A stretch of 64,000 bases of DNA from Paraburkholderia fungorum (GTDB taxonomy: Bacteria; Pseudomonadota; Gammaproteobacteria; Burkholderiales; Burkholderiaceae), in the NCBI RefSeq assembly GCF_900099835.1, contig NZ_FNKP01000003.1:310001-374000 (forward strand). Direction: 5' to 3'. Position numbers and translations under genes: made by a program. The first letter of the stretch is position 1; every line of letters starts with the position of its first letter. Shown one piece after another: positions 51,405 through 60,660 of this stretch. The notes beneath the pieces are model-generated. The model was given only the letters and a program-made list of their open reading frames with translations. It made no database searches and was not told the DNA's origin.

Positions 51405-53033
51405 ATGAGCAATTTCGACGCAGACGTGATCGTGATCGGATCGGGAGTGATGGGTGGACTCGTCGCGAGCTCGCTGGCCCGCGAAGGAAAATCGGTCATC
51501 GTTCTGGAGGCGGGCCCGCGTGTGAAACGCGCGGATGTCGTCGAGACCTTCCGCAATGCGCCGGTCAAACTGTCGCTCGCGAACATGAAGCTGCAAGGCG
51601 GCGGATCGCCTTTTCCGAGCATGCCTTATGCGCCGTCCACGTATGGCGACTATCTGCAGCAGACCGGCCCGGTGCCGTATAAAACCGCGTATCTGCGGGT
51701 TGTCGGCGGTACGACCTGGCACTTCGGCTCGGCGCTGTGGCGCATGATCCCGAACGATTTCAAACTCCAGACGCTCTACGGTCGAGGCCGCGACTGGCCT
51801 TTCACCTACGACGAACTCGAGCCGTACTACAGCCGCGCGGAATACGCGCTGGGCGTCAGCGGCGTCGACGATGAGGACCAGGGCGGCAACGGCGGCGCAC
51901 CCTTCCCGCCGCGCAGCAAGCCGTATCCGATGAAGGGTCTGCCGAACAGCTACTTCTTCAACCGGGCGACCGAATTGCTCGGCGCGGGCGGCTACCATCC
52001 GATCAGCGAGCCGAATGGCCGCGCCACCCGTCCTTACGGCAACCGGCCGGTTTGCGCGGGCAACAACAATTGCAACCCGGTGTGCCCGATCGGCGCGAAG
52101 TACGACGGCTCGATGCATATCGACGACGCCGAAAAACACGGCGCGAAAGTGCTCGAAAGCTCGGTGGTTTATCACATCGAGGTCGGCGCCGATAAGAAGA
52201 TCAGCGCGATTCTGTACAAGCAGCCGGACGGCACGTCACACCGGCTGACCGCGCGCTATTTCGTGCTGGCCGCGCATGCGATCGAGTCGCCGAAGCTGCT
52301 GCTGATGTCCACGTCCGCCGATTATCCGAACGGCGTCGCGAACTCGTCCGATATGGTTGGCCGCAACCTGATGGACAACACCGGCATCAGCATGAGCATG
52401 CTCGCGCGCGAAGACATGTGGCCTGGTCAGGGGCCGACCGAATTGCTGATCTACATGAACTATCGCGACGGCGCGTTCCGCAAGGACTTCCCCAGCTATA
52501 AAACCAAGGTGCGCAATACCGTCCCGACCGCGCAACTCACGTCGAAGCTGATTGCAAAAGGTGTGCTGGGCAGCAAGCTCGACGAACAGATCCGCCTGCA
52601 TTCCGCGCGCGACATGAACTGGGCGGTCGACTTCGAAATGTTGCCGCTGCCGCAGAATCGCGTGACACCCAGCAAGACCAAGACCGATGCGCTGGGCTTG
52701 CCGGTGCCGTCCATCTACTACAGCGTCGACGATTACTGGAATGCCGGGCGGGATTTCGCGGTCAAGGATTTGCAGCGGATGGCGAGCTATCTGAACGCGG
52801 ACGTGACCGCTACCGATGTGAATCACCAGAACCGTCAGCACATCATGGGCACGACGATCATGGGTAGCGATCCGCGAAACTCGGTGGTCGATGCCGATTG
52901 CCGCGCGCACGATCACCAGAATCTGTTCATTGCCGGATGCAGCGTCATGCCCGCCGTGGGCTGCGTCAACCCCACGTTGACGGGCGCGGCGCTCAGCATT
53001 CGGGTCGCCGATACGCTGTTGAAGGAGATTTAA
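51405..53033 (+). CDS. GMC-family FAD sugar dehydrogenase 1, catalytic subunit
   Basis: A 542-residue GMC oxidoreductase without signal peptide. N-terminal FAD motif VIVIGSGVMGGLVASSLAREG (key GSGVMGG). A cysteine group, Cys217, Cys223 and Cys227 (CAGNNNCNPVCPIGA), matches the 3Fe-4S site known in the Burkholderia FAD glucose dehydrogenase alpha subunit. C-terminal VNPTLTGAALSIRVAD is the GMC C-end, with the catalytic His of HNHQH-like NHQNRQHIMGTT. It oxidises an aldose or polyol and passes electrons via Fe-S to the cytochrome. The exact sugar is unknown. Confidence 0.93.
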   Translation: MSNFDADVIVIGSGVMGGLVASSLAREGKSVIVLEAGPRVKRADVVETFRNAPVKLSLANMKLQGGGSPFPSMPYAPSTYGDYLQQTGPVPYKTAYLRVVGGTTWHFGSALWRMIPNDFKLQTLYGRGRDWPFTYDELEPYYSRAEYALGVSGVDDEDQGGNGGAPFPPRSKPYPMKGLPNSYFFNRATELLGAGGYHPISEPNGRATRPYGNRPVCAGNNNCNPVCPIGAKYDGSMHIDDAEKHGAKVLESSVVYHIEVGADKKISAILYKQPDGTSHRLTARYFVLAAHAIESPKLLLMSTSADYPNGVANSSDMVGRNLMDNTGISMSMLAREDMWPGQGPTELLIYMNYRDGAFRKDFPSYKTKVRNTVPTAQLTSKLIAKGVLGSKLDEQIRLHSARDMNWAVDFEMLPLPQNRVTPSKTKTDALGLPVPSIYYSVDDYWNAGRDFAVKDLQRMASYLNADVTATDVNHQNRQHIMGTTIMGSDPRNSVVDADCRAHDHQNLFIAGCSVMPAVGCVNPTLTGAALSIRVADTLLKEI

Positions 53034-53491
53034 AGCGCGCGTTTGACAGCGAATGATGTACGACATCTCATATCACGATCAAATAAAAACGGCAGCCTTT
53101 TCAATAAAGAACTGGCTGCTTTCGCGCATTCATCGTTATAAACGTCGCATTTATACGATGACTGACCATATAGTAGAAACCCGTATATAATGCGGTCCGA
53201 AAGCTGAGGCGGCCAGGTGGTCCAGCTAAGCAAATCAGGACTGAGCGCCCCGTGAAGATCGGCGGCTGACGACCAACCTCGCAGTACCCACGTTGTTCGC
53301 AAGCCCGCTTCTGCTGCGACGCAGTCTGTTTCAGCGCAGCGATTGACTGTCCCTTTGCTTCTGAATCGCCTGACACACCAAACAGCACTCGATGTCGCTC
53401 GCGCCGCCCTTTTTGCGGTGCGCAGCGCACAGCGAATTTTGCATTTCAGTGCGTCCCTGCATTGTTTCTGTCTCCACGAGCATTCCTCACT
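53034..53491. other. intergenic promoter region of dehydrogenase 2 operon
   Basis: A 458-bp non-coding gap between the two dehydrogenase operons. It contains a sigma70-like promoter, CTGACC at 53162-53167 and TATAAT at 53186-53191 (18-bp spacing), reading toward 53492. A short dyad GATGT...ACATC is at 53055-53067. No transcription factor gene is near. I see no RNA gene. Confidence 0.4.
53162..53191 (+). promoter_or_regulatory. candidate sigma70 promoter for dehydrogenase 2 operon
   Basis: TATAAT (53186-53191) is a perfect -10 box with CTGACC (53162-53167) as a -35, spacing 18 bp. It lies about 300 bp upstream of the subunit 3 gene, leaving a long leader. In this GC-rich DNA an exact TATAAT is notable. 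Confidence 0.45.
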
Positions 53492-54211
53492 ATGTCGATG
53501 GTAACCAGCGCCTCCAGGCGAAAATTTTTGCTGTCGGCGTTGGTCGGCCTTCCCGCCCTGGGCATCGCCGTCCACACGCTCAGCGCCCCCGAGGCTGCCG
53601 AAATGGCGGCCCCCGATCTCGCCCGCTACACGCCCGAATTCTTCTCCGCCAACGAGTGGTCATTCATCCTCGCCGCGTGCGACCGGTTGATTCCCGCTGA
53701 CGGCCGCGGGCCCGGCGCACTCGAAACCAACGTCCCGGTGTTTCTCGACCAGCAATTGCGCGGCGAGTTGGGCCACGACGTATATCTGCAAGGTCCGTTC
53801 GACGTCCACGCACCCGCGACGCTCGGCTACCAGTTGCCGTACACGCCGCAGCAGATTTTCCAGCGTGGCATCAAGGCCACGGACGCATGGTGCATGCGCC
53901 AGCACGGCAAGCGCTTCAGCGATCTCGACACCGCCGGCAAGGACGCCGCGCTCGGCTCGCTGCAAAGCAACGAGGTCAACTTCGCGAACCTCGGCGAAGA
54001 CGCGTTGAAAGCCAGCCAGTTCTTCGCGGAGTTGCTGTCCGATACGAAGAACGGCTATCTGTCGGACCCGATTTACGGCGGCAACAAAGGCATGAAAGCG
54101 TGGATCGCCATCGGCTTTCCGGGCGCGCGTGCAAGCTACCTCGAATGGGTCACGCAGCACAACGTCAAGTATCCGCTCGGCCCCGTCAGCCTGACGGGCA
54201 TGCGCGCGTAA
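53492..54211 (+). CDS. gluconate 2-dehydrogenase subunit 3 family protein
   Basis: A 239-residue small subunit with an N-terminal Tat signal (SRRKFLLSALVGLPALG). The body matches gluconate 2-dehydrogenase subunit 3 (FFSANEWSFILAACDRLIPADGRGPGAL; YLSDPIYGGNKGMKAW). It exports and anchors the flavoprotein of the next gene (38 bp downstream). The ATG at 53492 gives MSMVTSASRRKFL; the second ATG at 53498 is equally possible and no ribosome-binding site decides between them. Confidence 0.9.
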   Translation: MSMVTSASRRKFLLSALVGLPALGIAVHTLSAPEAAEMAAPDLARYTPEFFSANEWSFILAACDRLIPADGRGPGALETNVPVFLDQQLRGELGHDVYLQGPFDVHAPATLGYQLPYTPQQIFQRGIKATDAWCMRQHGKRFSDLDTAGKDAALGSLQSNEVNFANLGEDALKASQFFAELLSDTKNGYLSDPIYGGNKGMKAWIAIGFPGARASYLEWVTQHNVKYPLGPVSLTGMRA

Positions 54212-54249
54212 GCCGGCAACGGACTTCACCAGCTTCAACAAGGTACATC

Positions 54250-56019
54250 GTGGCAAAAATCACCAATGACGCAGTCGACGTCGTCGTCGTCGGTCTCGGC
54301 TGGGCCGGTTCGCTGATGAGCATCGAGTTGGCTCAGGCGGGCCTGAAGGTGCGCGCGCTCGAACGCGGCGAAGATCGCAGCAACGCCGACTTCGCCTATC
54401 CGAAGCCCGCCGACCAGTACGCGTACGGCGTACGCAACAAGATCATGGTCACGCCGCGCGACGGCGCGCTGACCGTGCGCCACTCGGCCAGCGACACCGC
54501 GCTGCCCACCCGCAAGTGGGGCGCGTTCGTGCCCGGCACCGGCGTCGGCGGATCGGGGCTTCACTGGACCGGCGTGCTGATCCGCCCGACCCCGACCGAC
54601 CTCAAGCTCAAGACCTACGCCGACCAGGCGTACAAGCCGGGTCAACTCGAAGCGGGCATGCAGGTGCAGGACTTCCCGTTCACCTGGGACGAAATGGAGC
54701 CGTACTACGACTTCTTCGAAAAGGTCTGCGGCCTGTCGGGCACTACCGGCAACCTGCGCGGCAAAATCCAGGAAGGCGGCGATCCTTTCGAGGGACCGCG
54801 CTCGAATCCGCACCCGCTGCCGCCGCTCGAAGACACGCTCAATACGTCGATGTTCGACGCCGCCGCGCGCAAGCTCGGCTATCACCCGTTCCCGAACCCG
54901 TCGGCGAACGTGTCGCGCGCCTGGACGAATCCGTACGGCAACCAGATCGCGCCGTGCAACTACTGCGGCTATTGCAGCAAGTATCCGTGCCTGAACTTCT
55001 CGAAGGCATCGCCGCAAACGGCCGTGCTCGACGCGCTGAAGCGGATGGACAACTTCGACTACCGCGTGAAGGCGAACGTGCTGCGTGTCGATATGCACGC
55101 GGACGGCAAAACGGCGAAGGGCGTCACCTATGCCGACGAGCACGGCAACGAAGTGTTCCAGCCGGCGAAAATCGTCGTGCTGGCGGGCTTCCAGTTCGTC
55201 AACGTACGCCTGATGCTGCTGTCGGGCATCGGCAAGCCGTACGACCCGGTTAGTGGCAAGGGCGTGGTCGGCCGCAACTATGCGTTTCTCAGCAACGGCG
55301 GCGCGACGCTGTTCTTCAAGGACAAGAACTTTAATCCGTTTGCGACGGCCGGCGCGACCGGGCGTCTCTTTAACGACATCTCGCCGGGCAACTTCGACGG
55401 CCCGAGCCTTGGCGTGATCGGCGGAGCGAAGATCCAGAGCGCGCAATCGTCGGGCGCGCCGATCGGCACAGCGCTTCCGCACGGCACGCCCGCCTGGGGC
55501 AAGGGCTGGAAAGAAGGCATGCAGGACTGGTACGGCCACTCGATGCGGATCAGCATCACCACGAGCTGCATGTCGTATCGCGATCATTACGTCGACCTCG
55601 ACCCGACCTATAAAGACCCGTGGGGCCAGCCGCTGCTGCGCATCACGTTCGACTGGAAACAGAACGAACTGAAATTGCAGCAGCATCTGCGCAAGATCGT
55701 GCTCGACGTCACGAAGGAACTGAATCCGGACAGCTACTCGGAGAGCTTCCTGTCGCTCGATTCGCACTGGGACATCACGAAGTATGTGTCGACGCACAAC
55801 GTCGGCGGCGCGGTGATGGGCGACTCGCCGGAAACCAGCGCGCTGAACAAGTACCTGCAAAGCTGGGACGTGCACAACGTCTTCGTGCCGGGCGGCAACG
55901 CGTTCCCGCAGAACTTCCAGGCGAACCCGACGGCGACGATCGGCGCAATTACCATTTTTGCGGCTCGCGCGATCAAGGAGCAGTACCTCAAGAATCCCGG
56001 CCCGCTGGTGCAAGCATGA
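54250..56019 (+). CDS. gluconate 2-dehydrogenase-type GMC flavoprotein
   Basis: A 589-residue GMC oxidoreductase without signal peptide. The N-terminal FAD motif is VVVVGLGWAGSLMSIELAQAG (key GLGWAG). A Cys-rich stretch, Cys236, Cys239, Cys242 and Cys247 (CNYCGYCSKYPC), is a candidate Fe-S ligand set. The C-terminal region FQANPTATIGAITIFAARA and the His in HNVGGAVMGD are family features. The GTG start at 54250 has AAGG upstream. Expected to oxidise gluconate or a related aldonate to a 2-keto acid in the periplasm. Confidence 0.93.
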   Translation: MAKITNDAVDVVVVGLGWAGSLMSIELAQAGLKVRALERGEDRSNADFAYPKPADQYAYGVRNKIMVTPRDGALTVRHSASDTALPTRKWGAFVPGTGVGGSGLHWTGVLIRPTPTDLKLKTYADQAYKPGQLEAGMQVQDFPFTWDEMEPYYDFFEKVCGLSGTTGNLRGKIQEGGDPFEGPRSNPHPLPPLEDTLNTSMFDAAARKLGYHPFPNPSANVSRAWTNPYGNQIAPCNYCGYCSKYPCLNFSKASPQTAVLDALKRMDNFDYRVKANVLRVDMHADGKTAKGVTYADEHGNEVFQPAKIVVLAGFQFVNVRLMLLSGIGKPYDPVSGKGVVGRNYAFLSNGGATLFFKDKNFNPFATAGATGRLFNDISPGNFDGPSLGVIGGAKIQSAQSSGAPIGTALPHGTPAWGKGWKEGMQDWYGHSMRISITTSCMSYRDHYVDLDPTYKDPWGQPLLRITFDWKQNELKLQQHLRKIVLDVTKELNPDSYSESFLSLDSHWDITKYVSTHNVGGAVMGDSPETSALNKYLQSWDVHNVFVPGGNAFPQNFQANPTATIGAITIFAARAIKEQYLKNPGPLVQA

Positions 56020-57311
56020 CGGCAATCAAAACACTCAAAGCTCTTCTGAGCTCGGCACTGCTGGTCACGGCAGGCGCGACGCTCGCACCGACATCCGCGT
56101 TCGCGCAGTCCGCGGAACAGGACGCCGCGTTGATCAAGCACGGCGAGTATCTGGCCCGCGCCGGCGATTGCATGGCATGTCACAGCGCGGCAGGAAAGAA
56201 GCCGTTCGCGGGCGGCCTTCCGATCGTAAGCGGACTCGGCACGATCTACTCGACGAACATCACGCCGAGTCAGCGTAGCGGCATCGGCAACTACACCGAG
56301 CAGCAATTCGCCGACGCGATCCGCAAAGGCGTCCGCTCCGACGGCGCGCGACTCTACCCTGCCATGCCCTACCCGGATTACGTGAAGATCTCGGACGCGG
56401 ACGTCCATGCTCTGTACACGTACTTCATGAAGGGTGTCGCGCCGGTCGACGAAGCGGCGCCGGTCACCAGCCTGAGCCTCCCGTTCAACCTGCGCTGGGG
56501 CATGGCGCTGTGGAACTTCGCGTTCACGCCGAACAAGCCGTTTGCCGCGCCCGACGGCGCGACCGAACAGGTTCGCCGCGGCGCGTACCTCGTCGAAAGC
56601 CTGGGGCATTGCGGCAGTTGCCATACGCCGCGCGGCGTCGCGATGAACGAGAAGGCCTTCGACGGCTCGGACGCGAGCTTTCTCGCGGGCGGCGATCTGA
56701 ACGGCTGGACCGTGCCGTCACTGCGCGGGATGGCCCACTGGACCCAGCAGGATGTCGTCGACTATCTGCAGACCGGACGCAACAGCAAGGCGGCCGTCGC
56801 GGGCGAGATGACCTCGGTCGTCTACAACAGCACGTCGCATATGACGGACAGCGACGTGAATGCGATTGCCGCGTATCTGAAGTCGTTGCCCGCGTCTGCG
56901 ACCGCGCACGCGGAGCCGGTGGCCACGTCCGCGTCCGCGACCGATGCGACGACGGCGAAACTGACGGCGGCCCGCGAATTGACCTTGGGCGAGCGTCTTT
57001 ACGTCGACAACTGCGCCGCGTGTCACTTCGTGAACGGCAAGGGAGCGCCGCGCGTGTTCCCGCATCTGGACGGCGCGACGGTCGTCAATGCGAAGGACCC
57101 GGCGGGCCTGCTGCACGTCATTCTCGCGGGCGCGCAAACGCCTTCGACGGCGAAGGCGCCTTCAGTGCTGCCTATGCCGGGCTTCGCGTATCGCCTGAAC
57201 GACGATGAAGTCGCGCAACTCGCCACGTTCGTGCGCAGCGGGTGGTCGAATCATGCGCCGGCCGTGACTGCGAGCGACGCCGCCAAGGCGCGCAAGCTGG
57301 CGGCCAAATAA
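56016..57311 (+). CDS. tri-haem cytochrome c subunit of dehydrogenase 2
   Basis: A 431-residue periplasmic cytochrome. The signal peptide cleaves near AFAQS (residue 30). Haem c sites are Cys52-x2-Cys55-His56, Cys199-x2-Cys202-His203 and Cys333-x2-Cys336-His337. Unlike its counterpart at 49206 it lacks the C-terminal membrane helix. Its ATG overlaps the flavoprotein stop (ATGA). It passes electrons from the flavoprotein to the quinone pool or another cytochrome. A hairpin terminator follows at 57326. Confidence 0.93.
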   Translation: MTAIKTLKALLSSALLVTAGATLAPTSAFAQSAEQDAALIKHGEYLARAGDCMACHSAAGKKPFAGGLPIVSGLGTIYSTNITPSQRSGIGNYTEQQFADAIRKGVRSDGARLYPAMPYPDYVKISDADVHALYTYFMKGVAPVDEAAPVTSLSLPFNLRWGMALWNFAFTPNKPFAAPDGATEQVRRGAYLVESLGHCGSCHTPRGVAMNEKAFDGSDASFLAGGDLNGWTVPSLRGMAHWTQQDVVDYLQTGRNSKAAVAGEMTSVVYNSTSHMTDSDVNAIAAYLKSLPASATAHAEPVATSASATDATTAKLTAARELTLGERLYVDNCAACHFVNGKGAPRVFPHLDGATVVNAKDPAGLLHVILAGAQTPSTAKAPSVLPMPGFAYRLNDDEVAQLATFVRSGWSNHAPAVTASDAAKARKLAAK

Positions 57312-57325
57312 GCCGTCAACGCAGA

Positions 57326-57372
57326 GGTCAGATGAGTCTGTTGCGTAACCGTTCGGCAACAGGCTCATTTGA
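57326..57372 (+). terminator. hairpin after cytochrome gene
   Basis: An 18-bp inverted repeat (57326-57343 and 57355-57372) with two G-T wobbles and an 11-base loop. It lies 14 bp after the stop of the dehydrogenase operon. No T-run follows, so its termination strength is uncertain. Confidence 0.6.
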
Positions 57373-57489
57373 CCCGAAAGATGGTTGCGATCGCCCTGAT
57401 TGCAGCGATCTTCAGCAAATCTATTCTTAAAGAGTTCGTGTAATCTGCCGTTAAAGTAGTCATCGTACAACTCCCGGATTCAAAGCGGC

Positions 57490-59046
57490 ATGAGAAACGT
57501 CTCGGTTCGAACCAGTCTCCTCGCAGTTTTCCTGATCTTTGCCGTGATGATTCTGCTCGGAGGTGCGGTCGGCATCGCCGCGCTCAGTCGAGCGAACGAG
57601 AATCTGAATCGCGTCCATCAGATCGCGACTCAAGAAATCCTCGTCAACGACGGCTACAAGGATTCCACCCGCAGCCGCGCCGCGTTGACTCGCGCTTACT
57701 CCGCGCTCAAGGAGCGCAACGACGAAGCGACCCGCGACTCCGCGTTGAAGAGCGCCGGGACGACCATCAATCGTGCGGCCGCTGAAACCACCGCATTCCA
57801 GAATGCCGCTGCGTTCAAAGGCATCGACGACACGCTAAAGCAGCAGTTGATCGACTCGTCGACCCAACTCGCACAAACGCTGAAAAAGGCCGCCGACGCG
57901 CTGCGTGCCGGCGACACCAACGCGTACGCGGCGATCAACGACCGCGAAATTACCGCGAACGGCGCGGCGTATTCAGCGAGCGTCGAGAAATTCCAGAGCC
58001 TGGCCAGTTCGTTGTCCAACGACGCGATTACCCAGGACGATCAGGAGTATTCGTGGGTCATCAGTCTCGTCGTTGTCGGTGTATGCGCCGCTCTCGCGCT
58101 CATCGTCGCGTCGCACTTCGCGTTGAAGCGGATTGTGACCGCGCCGCTGAGCGAGGCGACCAACCTGCTCGACCAGATCGCAGCGAACGACCTGACCGCG
58201 CGCATTCCCGCCGCGAGCGCCAACGAAATCGGCCAGCTTTTCGCGGCCATGCAGCGGATGCAGCGCGGTTTGTCGCAGACAGTGGCGAACGTGCGCAACA
58301 GTTGCGAAGCGATTCACGGCGGCGCGCGTGAAATCGCGGCAGGCAATCTCGATCTGTCCAGCCGCACGGAACAGCAATCCGCCGCGTTGGAAGAGACGGC
58401 GGCCAGCATGGAGCAGTTGACCTCCACCGTTAAACAGAACGCGGACAACGCGCAGCAGGCCAGCCGCCAGGCGACCGACGCAGCCGACGTCGCCGAGGGC
58501 GGCGGCACGGTCGTCGAGCGAGCCATCCAGACCATGAACACGATCACCCAAAGCTCGCGCAAGATCTCCGAGATCACGGGGATGATCGACAGTATTGCGT
58601 TCCAGACCAATATTCTCGCGTTGAACGCGGCGGTCGAATCGGCGCGCGCGGGCGAACAGGGACGCGGTTTCGCCGTGGTCGCGAACGAAGTTCGCAGCCT
58701 GTCGCTGCGCAGCGCGGAGGCCGCCCGCGAGATCAAGACGCTGATCGGTGCATCGGTCGAGGACGTGGCGAACGGCAGCAGCCTGGTCACGCAGGCCGGC
58801 GAGTCGATGAAGCAGATCGTCCACGCGGTGCGCGGCGTCGCCACGCTGATGAATGAAATCAAGGCCGCGACCATCGAGCAGAGCGCGGGCATCGAACAGG
58901 TCGGCCAGGCCGTCACGCAGATGGATCAGGTCACGCAACAGAATGCCGCGCTCGTCGAGGAAGCCGCCGCGGCGGCAAGCGCACTCGAAGAGCAGGCTCA
59001 GTCGATGACGCACGCCGTCTCGGCATTCCGGCTCGCTACGCACTGA
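57490..59046 (+). CDS. methyl-accepting chemotaxis protein
   Basis: A 518-residue transmembrane chemoreceptor. TM1 is at about residues 10-32, a periplasmic four-helix bundle at about 33-188, TM2 at about 190-212, then HAMP and the cytoplasmic signalling domain with the hairpin EITGMIDSIAFQTNILALNA (about residues 362-381). The C-terminus (AFRLATH) lacks the NWETF-type CheR/CheB docking pentapeptide. It follows the dehydrogenase operon by 178 bp and may sense a sugar or its oxidation product; the ligand is unknown. Confidence 0.94.
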   Translation: MRNVSVRTSLLAVFLIFAVMILLGGAVGIAALSRANENLNRVHQIATQEILVNDGYKDSTRSRAALTRAYSALKERNDEATRDSALKSAGTTINRAAAETTAFQNAAAFKGIDDTLKQQLIDSSTQLAQTLKKAADALRAGDTNAYAAINDREITANGAAYSASVEKFQSLASSLSNDAITQDDQEYSWVISLVVVGVCAALALIVASHFALKRIVTAPLSEATNLLDQIAANDLTARIPAASANEIGQLFAAMQRMQRGLSQTVANVRNSCEAIHGGAREIAAGNLDLSSRTEQQSAALEETAASMEQLTSTVKQNADNAQQASRQATDAADVAEGGGTVVERAIQTMNTITQSSRKISEITGMIDSIAFQTNILALNAAVESARAGEQGRGFAVVANEVRSLSLRSAEAAREIKTLIGASVEDVANGSSLVTQAGESMKQIVHAVRGVATLMNEIKAATIEQSAGIEQVGQAVTQMDQVTQQNAALVEEAAAAASALEEQAQSMTHAVSAFRLATH

Positions 59047-59137
59047 CAGGTGCGACGGCCGACAGTCTTATTGTCCAGAGTCCGCCTGGAATCTGGACAC
59101 GAGAGAAATAGAACTATCGATAAACGGAGAAATGAAT

Positions 59138-60238
59138 ATGAACGTTAAACGCGTGGTGGGCGCAATCGCAATGCTGTGTGCCGGTGTTTCGATTACCGGC
59201 GCCTCACAGGCCGCGACGTACGCGTACGTGTCGAACGCGGATAGCCAGGATATTTCGGTGTTCAGCGTCGACGAGTCGAACGGCTCGCTTGCGCCGGTGG
59301 AAACCGTGAACGTCGGCGGAACGGTGATGCCGATGGCGTTTTCGCCGGACCATCTGCGGCTTTATGCCGGTGTGCGCTCGAAGCCGTATCGCGTGGTGAG
59401 CTTCGCGGTCAATCCGCTCGACGGCCGCCTGATCGAGCTTGGCAAATCGCCGCTTGCTGAAAGCATGGCGTATATCTCGACCGATGCCACCGGCCGCTAT
59501 CTGTTTTCCGCGTCGTACGGCGGCAACATGCTGGCGGTGAACAGCATCGGCACGAACGGTGTGGTTGGCGACGTGCAGCAGACCATCAAGACCGGGCCGA
59601 TGGCGCACGCAATCCGCCCTGCTCCCGACAACCGTTACGTGTTCGCGTCGGTGCTCGGTTCGGACGCGTGGCTGCGCCTGAAATTCGACGCGTCGAATGG
59701 ACAGCTCACTGAAGACGCCGCGCCTGCCTATTCGCTTCCACCGAAATCGGGTCCGCGTCACTTCGTGTTTTCGCCGGATCATCGCTTCACGTACCTCATC
59801 GACGAACTCGACGGCAAGGTGCACGTGCTCGCTTTCGATGCCGCTCACGACACCGTCAAGCCGATCGACACAGCCTCCGTGCTGCCGCCCAACTTCGGCG
59901 CAGCGACGCCGTGGGGCGCCGATCTTCATCTGACGCCGGACGGCCGCTTCCTGTACGTGTCCGAGCGCACGTCGAGCACGCTGTCGGCGTACAAGGTGAA
60001 CACAGCAACGGGCAAGCTGACGCGCTTTGCTACGTACGACACCGAAAAGCAGCCGCGCGGATTCAATATCGATCCGTCGGGCAAGTACCTGCTTGCAGTC
60101 GGCCAACTGTCGACGAATCTGAGCGCTTATCGCATCGACGGCAAGACCGGCAAGCTCACGGCAATCGGACAGTATCCGGTTGGCAAGGGCGCGAACTGGA
60201 TTGAAATGGTCACGTTTAACGGCACGAACGGTAATTAA
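59138..60238 (+). CDS. exported lactonase family protein (seven-bladed propeller)
   Basis: A 366-residue 6-phosphogluconolactonase-fold propeller with a signal peptide (cleavage near SQAAT, about residue 26). Hallmarks are SGPRHFVFSPDHRFTYLIDE and DLHLTPDGRFLYVSERT. Of two ATGs, 59138 has GGAG at a better spacing (8 bases) than 59132. It would open the lactone made by periplasmic sugar oxidation. It is the exported counterpart of the cytoplasmic lactonase at 45644, to which it is only moderately similar. Confidence 0.9.
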   Translation: MNVKRVVGAIAMLCAGVSITGASQAATYAYVSNADSQDISVFSVDESNGSLAPVETVNVGGTVMPMAFSPDHLRLYAGVRSKPYRVVSFAVNPLDGRLIELGKSPLAESMAYISTDATGRYLFSASYGGNMLAVNSIGTNGVVGDVQQTIKTGPMAHAIRPAPDNRYVFASVLGSDAWLRLKFDASNGQLTEDAAPAYSLPPKSGPRHFVFSPDHRFTYLIDELDGKVHVLAFDAAHDTVKPIDTASVLPPNFGAATPWGADLHLTPDGRFLYVSERTSSTLSAYKVNTATGKLTRFATYDTEKQPRGFNIDPSGKYLLAVGQLSTNLSAYRIDGKTGKLTAIGQYPVGKGANWIEMVTFNGTNGN

Positions 60239-60379
60239 GGCTTTCCAGCGACGCGGCAATTGCCGTCTCGCTGGCTTCGTTCAGATCGGCGGGCGTCTTC
60301 GTAGCGATGGCACTCGCCGCTGAAAATCACGCGCGTCATTCCACAAGAGCGGCGTGTCGAAAAAAATTTTGCGAAGGGA

Positions 60380-60408
60380 TTGGCTTCTGCCAATTTTTTG
60401 GTTATAGT
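60380..60408 (+). promoter_or_regulatory. sigma70 promoter of tRNA-Gln
   Basis: TTGGCT (60380-60385) and TATAGT (60403-60408) with exactly 17-bp spacing lie just before the tRNA, which begins at 60423. The GC-poor segment between genes and this close position fit a strong stable-RNA promoter. Confidence 0.65.
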
Positions 60409-60422
60409 TTCGGTCCTCGCGT

Positions 60423-60500
60423 AGGGGAGTCGCCAAGTTGGCCTAAGGCACCGGATTTTGATTCCGGCATTCGAAGGTTCGAATCCTTCTTCCCCTGCCA
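60423..60500 (+). tRNA. tRNA-Gln (anticodon UUG)
   Basis: A complete cloverleaf. Acceptor stem AGGGGAG pairs with TTCCCCT, D arm GCC-AAG...GGC, anticodon arm CCGGA-TTTTGAT-TCCGG with anticodon TTG, T arm GAAGG-TTCGAAT-CCTTC, discriminator G, and CCA encoded. The sequence resembles bacterial tRNA-Gln. A second short dyad (GATCGC/GCGATC) and a terminator hairpin follow. Confidence 0.95.
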
Positions 60501-60537
60501 CCATTTCTCCACGAGATCGCAAGCGCGATCCTCGTTT

Positions 60538-60564
60538 AAATCCAGCCAGTCAGGCCTGGATTTT
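60538..60564 (+). terminator. terminator downstream of tRNA-Gln
   Basis: Perfect 8-bp stem AAATCCAG / CTGGATTT (60538-60545 and 60556-60563) followed by TT, 38 bp after the tRNA. Confidence 0.6.
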
Positions 60565-60660
60565 ATGCTCCCACTTTGAATATCGTGTGCTCGACTGAAT
60601 CGTCGAGATCGTTGCACGTAACCCGAAGTGCTTCAGGTTACGTCAACGAAATCCAGCTGC

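Noticed and set aside
54235..56025. 596-codon open frame on the minus strand opposite the GMC flavoprotein
   Set aside because: It is an Arg/Val-rich shadow of the high-GC coding strand with no motif. The plus-strand frame has FAD and Cys motifs and homology.
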